From: JAGVXD01 sp964554415 | GTDB lineage: Archaea > Nanobdellota > Nanobdellia > Pacearchaeales > GW2011-AR1 | DNA length: 17,760 nt | Direction: 5' to 3' | Assembly: GCA_964554415.1 (NCBI GenBank) | Contig: CAZKON010000017.1 | Location: 1 to 17,760 of the forward strand | In this document: positions 13,635 to 17,760 of the stretch, in pieces | Numbering within the stretch: position 1 is the first letter of the stretch | Layout of the letters: each line of letters begins with the position of its first letter | Program-made: the position numbers and the translations under genes | The notes under the pieces: generated by a model | Told to the model about the DNA's origin: nothing | Database searches by the model: none | The model's input: only the letters and a program-made list of their open reading frames with translations

Positions 13635-15557
13635 TTATCTCTGCGAAATCTTGACTGCAACAATAATGATTATGATAATCAGCACTAAATTAATTATGCC
13701 AATAACCCATGCCAGCTTGTTCTCTCCGAGTGCACCAAGAAATGAAGCTTCTTTTTCCTGCAGCGTTACATCTACTTGCTGTGTCTGTACCTGATTATTT
13801 GCAGTTACTTCAAGCGTGAATGATTGTTCGCCCTCTGCATCCTTGTTTATATCGAATGTCAGTTTTACATCCTTGCTTTCGCCTGCAGCTAACGTGACTA
13901 TGCGCTGTGAAATGTCAGACAGTTTTGCCCAAGAGTCGTAACCCTTGACGTTTACTAAGACAGTCAGAGGCTGTGAGCCATTATTCTTTAAGCCTGTCTT
14001 AACAACCATGTTCTCACCAGGAAGAGCATCTGATTCAAGCGCTGCACTTATTGCTACCAGATTCTGCGGCTGTGCAGCAGCTTGTTTTGCTGCGCAACCA
14101 AAGACCTTGAAAGGTAAGTGATGAGGTGTCTCAAGTGTTCTTCGATAGACTCCATTACTGTAATCGTATTGTGCGGACAGGTCTATTGTATAAGTCTTAT
14201 CTGCAAGGCCCTGCGGCACTGTAAATGTGAATGATACTCCTTCATCATCTCCCTGATCCAAACCACTTGTTATATCCTGAGTAGCATCAATCTTGAAATC
14301 AAGACTTTTGAGCATAACTTTAACACGATCCTGATCTTCATCGCCGATGTTTACAGTACTTGCTGTAAGCGTGACTAAATCCCCGCATGTTGCTTCTGTT
14401 GGAGAGAACTGAACTTCGTCGAACGCTATAAACTTGTCTTCGTCGTCTTCTTGCTCAATAGTAATTCTCTGGAACAATGTGCTGTCCAAATCTGAAGATG
14501 AATCTACGCAAAGGTTGCTTTCTCCAGACTTTTTGCTGTATGCCTTGATACCAAGCTTGTAGTCGCCATCATCAATATCAGCTGCAACTTTGAACTTGAA
14601 TGTTACTTTTTCTTCATCGCCATCATTAATATCTCCGATGGTTATCTTTTCTTCATCATCATTTAAGAATATGAGGTCACTGACCGTGTTACGTCCGGAA
14701 TTGTCGAAAAGAGCAAGCTGTACAACAACATCATCAACGTCATTGTCGCCAACATTCTCAACACGAACTTCTACAGTCACTTCATCAAGAAGTTTCCATC
14801 TATCATCATCTTTGCCGCTATTTCTTATCTTTATATCGTTGATAGTGAGATTTGTACCTTTTGAACCGGCTGCACAGAATGATTTGCGCAGAGTGAATGA
14901 GGTAGTATTTGTCGCAGCTGATTCAGTTGAATCGCGAGCTGTGACTATTATAGAATTATCGCCAAATGCAAGAGCGCTAATATCAACTACACTAAGGTCA
15001 ACTGCGCGTGAAGCGCCAAGAGCCAGAGGAAATGATGCTGCAGAGAAGGTAACTTTTGCATTTCCGCTTGTACTTAATACAATATTATTGAGAGCGACAT
15101 TTCCAGTGTTTGTAACGTTAATTGTACCGTTTTGAGTATTTGTCGTGTCTTTAATTGTTGTAATCTTAAGCGAGGGAGTATTATTAATGGGAATAGAAAG
15201 TGGGAGCAGCGTAGCCTGAACATTTGCATCAGTCTTTCCTTTCAACTGTGCGGTGATTATTCCGCGAGATTGAGCTGGAATAGCCAGAACAGCTGTCAAT
15301 TCTTTTGTTTCGCCTGCAGCAACTGAGGTTGCAGCTGGAAGTGTTTTCCAAGTGCCAACACTGGTTGTGCTTTCTGTAAACGTAACACCGTTGTGTGCTG
15401 CTGCATCAGTGTTTATAAGATTGAAACGAACAGTAACTTCCTGATTGTGATTAACACTGGCAGGAACTGCAACGCTCTTTATTTCAAGTGCTGCGCTTGC
15501 CAAGCCAATGCTTAAAACAAGTGCCACAATCACGAAGGAGAGTAATATTGACTTCAT
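13635..15557 (-). CDS. Anchored Ig-like (CARDB-type) surface protein, paralogue 1
   Basis: A 640-residue secreted protein: signal peptide (1-22, ending GLASA), two N-terminal Ig-like domains (about 23-125 and 126-224), then a module of two beta-sandwich domains (about 228-370 and 375-488) shared with the 499-residue paralogue, a further Ig-like domain (about 498-600), and a C-terminal membrane helix (about 615-634) ending KISQR. The four cysteines (228, 350, 391, 488) are the only ones in the protein and are conserved in the paralogue. The shared module is very acidic with many DDD/DEDQD runs, suggesting calcium binding. It is the first gene of the surface-protein operon; a TATA-like box sits at 15586-15593. 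Confidence 0.8.
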   Translation of the reverse strand: MKSILLSFVIVALVLSIGLASAALEIKSVAVPASVNHNQEVTVRFNLINTDAAAHNGVTFTESTTSVGTWKTLPAATSVAAGETKELTAVLAIPAQSRGIITAQLKGKTDANVQATLLPLSIPINNTPSLKITTIKDTTNTQNGTINVTNTGNVALNNIVLSTSGNAKVTFSAASFPLALGASRAVDLSVVDISALAFGDNSIIVTARDSTESAATNTTSFTLRKSFCAAGSKGTNLTINDIKIRNSGKDDDRWKLLDEVTVEVRVENVGDNDVDDVVVQLALFDNSGRNTVSDLIFLNDDEEKITIGDINDGDEEKVTFKFKVAADIDDGDYKLGIKAYSKKSGESNLCVDSSSDLDSTLFQRITIEQEDDEDKFIAFDEVQFSPTEATCGDLVTLTASTVNIGDEDQDRVKVMLKSLDFKIDATQDITSGLDQGDDEGVSFTFTVPQGLADKTYTIDLSAQYDYSNGVYRRTLETPHHLPFKVFGCAAKQAAAQPQNLVAISAALESDALPGENMVVKTGLKNNGSQPLTVLVNVKGYDSWAKLSDISQRIVTLAAGESKDVKLTFDINKDAEGEQSFTLEVTANNQVQTQQVDVTLQEKEASFLGALGENKLAWVIGIINLVLIIIIIIVAVKISQR

Positions 15558-15585
15558 TTTTGTTGTAACTATCTGATTACATCAC

Positions 15586-15593
15586 TTTATAAA
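15586..15593 (-). promoter_or_regulatory. TATA-like box for the surface-protein/archaeosortase operon
   Basis: TTTATAAA lies 28 bases before the ATG at 15557 on the minus strand, giving a short leader of a few bases. It precedes the operon of two Ig-like proteins, the lipoprotein and the archaeosortase. Confidence 0.55.
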
Positions 15594-15663
15594 CTTTTCT
15601 ATATTTCAGTATATACTTCTTATGGCAACCAGAGTAATGCATAGAGGGAAAGAGGGACGAAGG

Positions 15664-15671
15664 TTTAAATA
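15664..15671 (+). promoter_or_regulatory. TATA-like box for the 15698 gene
   Basis: TTTAAATA ends 26 bases before the ATG at 15698. The 140-bp divergent region to 15557 holds this box and the one of the surface-protein operon. Confidence 0.55.
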
Positions 15672-15697
15672 AATGAGGATGTTTAGATGTATATATC

Positions 15698-16066
15698 ATG
15701 GTAATACGCGCGAGAGAGAATTTATTGGGTGCATGGGCTTTTCTTGGGGGCGTTGTTCTGGCTTTGCTTGTAGGCATCTTCGCCGGAAGGAGCGTTGATC
15801 CCATTATTCCCGGGGTTCTTGCGGTTCTTGGTGTTGTCGTTGGCTTTTTTGTAGCTGAAAAAGACGTGCAAACTTTTTTGCTTGCATCTGTTTCGCTCGT
15901 TATTGTAAGCTATGCAGGTGTTTCAGGTCTTATCTTAAATGCCGCAGTATTAGGTTTTAATATAGAAAAATATGTCTTAGGGATTTTGGGCGCATTGCTT
16001 ACCCTGTTTGTTCCTGCTACAATTATTGTCGCAATAAAGACTGTCTTTTCTCTGGCAAGGAGCTAG
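15698..16066 (+). CDS. Conserved small membrane protein of unknown function
   Basis: A 122-residue integral membrane protein with about four helices (near 10-30, 36-53, 57-81 and 92-116) and short loops. The VVVGFFVAEKDVQTFLLASV segment (46-65) resembles a small membrane protein family I have seen in related DPANN genomes, where no function is known. A basic N-terminus (MVIRAREN) suggests an inside N-terminus. It has its own TATA box and diverges from the surface-protein operon. The stop codon lies inside a perfect 14-bp palindrome (AGGAGCTAGCTCCT, 16058-16071), and an 8-base direct repeat GCTCCTGT follows. No catalytic or transport motif is visible. Confidence 0.72.
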   Translation: MVIRARENLLGAWAFLGGVVLALLVGIFAGRSVDPIIPGVLAVLGVVVGFFVAEKDVQTFLLASVSLVIVSYAGVSGLILNAAVLGFNIEKYVLGILGALLTLFVPATIIVAIKTVFSLARS

Positions 16067-16160
16067 CTCCTGTATGGCTCCTGTCATGAAGACTGATTTA
16101 CGGCTGACTGTATTCTTGGGGTTTAACAATATTTTTGTGCTTCGCGGAGCCAGCACCTCT

Positions 16161-16206
16161 GAGACCGTTGCAAATGTGAGAGCGACGCTCTTGCGAACAC
16201 GGTCTC
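16161..16206. repeat. Long imperfect hairpin between convergent genes
   Basis: GAGACCG (16161-16167) pairs perfectly with CGGTCTC (16200-16206), and inside it AGAGC/GCTCT (16179-16191) forms a second stem. It is GC-richer than its surroundings and lies in the 212-base convergent gap between the membrane protein and sepF. The rest of that gap shows no gene. It may be a bidirectional terminator or a small RNA. A guide RNA of the H/ACA kind was considered but a clear kink-turn and ACA box are missing. Confidence 0.4.
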
Positions 16207-16278
16207 CATGAAAGTGAATATTCCCTATTTTTTGTAGTCTGCTTGGGGTTGTTATGCAACTCATTTTTGAACCAGAAT

Positions 16279-16656
16279 TTATTCATTAATGAAATCAACT
16301 TTCTGCAGCTTTGGAGCAGGAGTCTTGTGAATCTCTGCAAACTTAGGAGTTACAATAAGAATGTTCTCTCCAAAACCTGCAATTGAGCCTTCAATGGCAT
16401 CGACTGTCTTCTTAAGTTTTGCAACTGCGCGCTTAAGTTCGATAACATCCTTTGTCTTTAGATTTTTTATATCAACTACTGCAATTGTGTAGCCTTCTCT
16501 TATTGAATTGAGAATATCATTCGTGTCATCATATTGCCTTAAGACAAATGGCTTGACCAATACCTTGTTCTCCTTGTTTTGAGCTGCATTAAGATCAATT
16601 TCAACATACTCTTCGGATACAGAACGACCGAACAACTTTTTTAAATTGAATGCCAT
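16279..16656 (-). CDS. sepF: Archaeal cell division protein SepF
   Basis: A 125-residue SepF, the protein that anchors FtsZ to the membrane in archaea that divide with FtsZ. An amphipathic N-terminal helix (MAFNLKKLFGRS) would bind the membrane, followed by a linker with acidic residues and the SepF core (about 33-108): KPFVLRQYDDTNDILNSI, AVVDIKNLK, and SIAGFGENILIVTP with conserved glycines. The start at 16656 is preferred over an ATG five codons upstream because a TATA-like TTTATATA lies about 22 bases before it, giving a leaderless transcript that begins at MAFNL. FtsZ is not in the window. Downstream it converges on the membrane protein at 16066. Confidence 0.88.
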   Translation of the reverse strand: MAFNLKKLFGRSVSEEYVEIDLNAAQNKENKVLVKPFVLRQYDDTNDILNSIREGYTIAVVDIKNLKTKDVIELKRAVAKLKKTVDAIEGSIAGFGENILIVTPKFAEIHKTPAPKLQKVDFINE

Positions 16657-16932
16657 AACAAGGAATTGCATAAGTTAGTATATAAATATTACTGTGCTGT
16701 CAAGAATTCCCCAGACTAAATTCTGGGGCGTGTCAGAGGTCGTCACATGCAGTAAGCTATAACAGAACTCACTGTTTTTATAGAGAGCTTTGAATAACCC
16801 TCCAATTTTGATGTCCCTCGGGGGTTTTCAAAGCGGCTCGATAGAGGAATTTAGGGGTCTTTCAAAGTCCTCTATATTCATTTATAGGAAATCACTTTAA
16901 TAAAGAGATTTCCTAAGCCTTCGCTATCCCCA

Positions 16933-16953
16933 CAGCAAGCTGATGGGGTATTA
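16933..16953. repeat. Direct repeat copy 1, CAGCAAGCTG(A)TGGGGTATTAC
   Basis: The motif recurs at 16995-17014 with one base deleted. Copy 1 still has the left arm CCCCA (16928-16932) needed for a full palindrome. Confidence 0.6.
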
Positions 16954-16994
16954 CGCTCGGCTTCTAGACGGAAATCTCTAATTTCAAACTGGCG

Positions 16995-17014
16995 CAGCAA
17001 GCTGTGGGGTATTA
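16995..17014. repeat. Direct repeat copy 2
   Basis: CAGCAAGCTG followed by TGGGGTATTAC, as in copy 1 minus one A. The left palindrome arm is missing here, and the copy forms the loop of the 12-pair hairpin 16981-17029. Confidence 0.6.
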
Positions 17015-17173
17015 CACCCAGTTTGAAATAATCGTAATTTCTGATGTGACTTCCTATCTAGCAAATAACAAAACAACTACGGAAATTAAAGTTATTCGCT
17101 ATAATAGAAAAATATGCCGCAATTCATCTTTCCCTAAAGGTTTAGTGGTTCTTGTAGCGGGCTATCTAAGAAT

Positions 17174-17521
17174 TTATTTCTTTCCTGCTTTCACTGCCAG
17201 ATTAATTTCCTCACGCAGCTTCTTCGTTTTATCTTCGATGAGAGTTTCCTGCTTTTCAAGAGCATGTATGCGGATTTCCAACACGCGTTTTTTCTCGATT
17301 AATTCCTTTGTCAGGGATTCTTGATTAGCGCGCACCATTATTCCTCCAATTATTTTATAGAGCTCGTCTTTCGTTTTGGAAACCTCGGCAAGCGCATTAA
17401 TAACCTCATTTAATTCAACTTGTATTGTCTGTTTCTGCAAAGCGCCTTGTTGAAGTTGCTGTTCGAATAGCTGTAACTCCTGTATTTTCTTGCCTGTCTC
17501 TGCATTTATGCTCTGATGCAT
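17174..17521 (-). CDS. pfdB: Prefoldin subunit beta
   Basis: A 115-residue prefoldin beta subunit, part of the archaeal alpha2-beta4 chaperone that holds unfolded proteins and hands them to the thermosome. It has the expected layout: N-terminal coiled-coil helix with IQELQLFEQQLQ and QKQTIQVELNEV (about 13-42), a central beta hairpin around TKDELYKIIGGIMVRANQES (48-67), and a C-terminal helix with EKKRVLEIRIHALEKQE. The ATG at 17521 is preferred over a TTG two codons upstream that abuts the previous stop. It follows rpo12 by six bases and shares its transcript; this pairing is common in archaea. Confidence 0.9.
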   Translation of the reverse strand: MHQSINAETGKKIQELQLFEQQLQQGALQKQTIQVELNEVINALAEVSKTKDELYKIIGGIMVRANQESLTKELIEKKRVLEIRIHALEKQETLIEDKTKKLREEINLAVKAGKK

Positions 17522-17527
17522 GAACAA

Positions 17528-17665
17528 CTATACCGCCTTTATCTTAACAATTTGCGTTCTTGGCTTATAGAAAATTTTTGAGCCGCAGTGCTGGCAAACA
17601 AATCGCTTTTCAAGCGCCCTACTATTTGTCGGCTTTTCACACTTGAAACATTTATATTGCGCCAT
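17528..17665 (-). CDS. rpoP: DNA-directed RNA polymerase subunit P (Rpo12)
   Basis: A 45-residue protein beginning MAQYKCFKCEK, with two CxxC pairs (Cys6/Cys9 and Cys24/Cys27, the latter in CQHCG) forming a zinc ribbon, and the basic ending KPRTQIVKIKAV. This is the small Rpo12/Rpb12-type subunit that ties together the Rpo3-Rpo10-Rpo11 assembly platform of archaeal RNA polymerase. The length is normal. A TATA-like box (TTTAAAAA on the minus strand, 17687-17694) lies 21 bases before the ATG. The usual upstream neighbour in many archaea, ribosomal protein L37Ae, is not seen in the 95 bases remaining to the window edge. Confidence 0.92.
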   Translation of the reverse strand: MAQYKCFKCEKPTNSRALEKRFVCQHCGSKIFYKPRTQIVKIKAV

Positions 17666-17686
17666 GAAAGATGGGGGGAACGATGA

Positions 17687-17694
17687 TTTTTAAA
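17687..17694 (-). promoter_or_regulatory. TATA-like box for the rpo12-prefoldin operon
   Basis: TTTAAAAA on the minus strand, 21 bases before the ATG at 17665. The remaining bases to the window edge hold no recognisable gene. Confidence 0.5.
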
Positions 17695-17760
17695 TGTGTT
17701 GGTGTTTGCAGTATCTCCGAAACAAAGCAAGCAATTATAAAGTTCCAACTATTAATTTCA

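Larger units (their letters stand above)
16709..17029. repeat. Dense hairpin array between sepF and prefoldin genes, possible structured RNA
   Basis: In this gene-free stretch nearly every segment falls in a hairpin. They are 16709-16728 (CCCCAGA/TCTGGGG), 16757-16783 (CTATAACAG with a TTT bulge opposite), 16788-16833 (CTTTGAA-AACCC with GGGTT-TTCAAAG), 16841-16875 (ATAGAGGA/TCCTCTAT), 16885-16915 (TAGGAAATC/GATTTCCTA plus CTTT/AAAG), 16928-16948 (CCCCACAGC/GCTG-TGGGG) and 16981-17029 (12 pairs, ATTTCAAACTGG). The fifth competes with a larger hairpin, 16904-16979, whose outer arms are AGAGATTTCC and GGAAATCTCT. Either strand could be transcribed; the flanking genes both read leftward. The remaining 17030-17173 shows nothing recognisable. 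Confidence 0.55.

Noticed and set aside
14590..15135. 181-codon open frame antisense to the large Ig-like protein
   Set aside because: Ser/Thr-rich shadow of an acidic repetitive gene on the other strand; no start signal and no domain.
16161..16206. H/ACA guide RNA
   Set aside because: The nested stems are there, but a convincing kink-turn and a correctly placed ACA box are missing.
16709..17029. RNase P RNA, SRP RNA or CRISPR array
   Set aside because: No RNase P core motif, no SRP helix 8 signature, and no regular repeat-spacer pattern could be seen on either strand.

Overview
The window looks like part of the chromosome of a small-genome DPANN archaeon, most likely in the Woesearchaeota/Pacearchaeota group. 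The evidence is archaeal core genes (RNase P subunit Pop5, prefoldin beta, RNA polymerase subunit Rpo12, the FtsZ partner SepF), an S-layer protein of the MJ0822-like type, an archaeosortase-like enzyme, and prepilin-like surface proteins with a (K/R)G|Q-type leader. Many genes have an archaeal TATA-like box about 21-26 bases before the start codon and no Shine-Dalgarno site, as expected for leaderless or nearly leaderless transcripts. No tRNA, rRNA, transposase or CRISPR array was seen. The taxonomic call is by recognition, not by database search.

Layout, left to right. Bases 1-204 (minus strand) hold a tiny ribbon-helix-helix protein overlapping the start of a gene that runs off the left edge. 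Bases 462-1600 are a two-gene plus-strand operon: a membrane-tethered trypsin-like protease and RNase P Pop5. A small unknown gene (1581-1937, minus) follows. Bases 2029-4532 are a tightly overlapping cassette of four prepilin-like secreted/membrane proteins. A winged-helix regulator (4529-4888, minus) has a 23-bp inverted repeat just upstream of its start. A 405-base AT-rich regulatory region leads into the large S-layer gene (5294-7944), which carries a 10-N scaffold gap that looks artificial. Then come a zinc-ribbon methyltransferase and two single-pass membrane proteins with cysteine-containing outer domains (8239-10494).

The minus-strand block 10491-15557 is the envelope-processing part: a large secreted, C-terminally anchored Ig-like protein, a one-repeat FG-GAP lipoprotein, a second anchored Ig-like protein related to the first, an archaeosortase-like protein, and (with its own promoter) a DedA membrane protein. 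A four-TM conserved membrane protein (15698-16066, plus) diverges from it. At the right end, sepF and an rpo12-prefoldin beta pair read leftward and are separated by about 500 bases densely packed with hairpins.

The common theme is the cell surface: S-layer, pilin-like cassette, anchored Ig-like proteins with a likely dedicated sortase, an extracytoplasmic protease, and envelope membrane proteins. The most unusual non-coding elements are a compact cloverleaf-like RNA fold in the S-layer leader (5210-5259), a fold of similar layout just after the S-layer gene (8123-8177), and the hairpin array with mutually exclusive pairings at 16709-17029.
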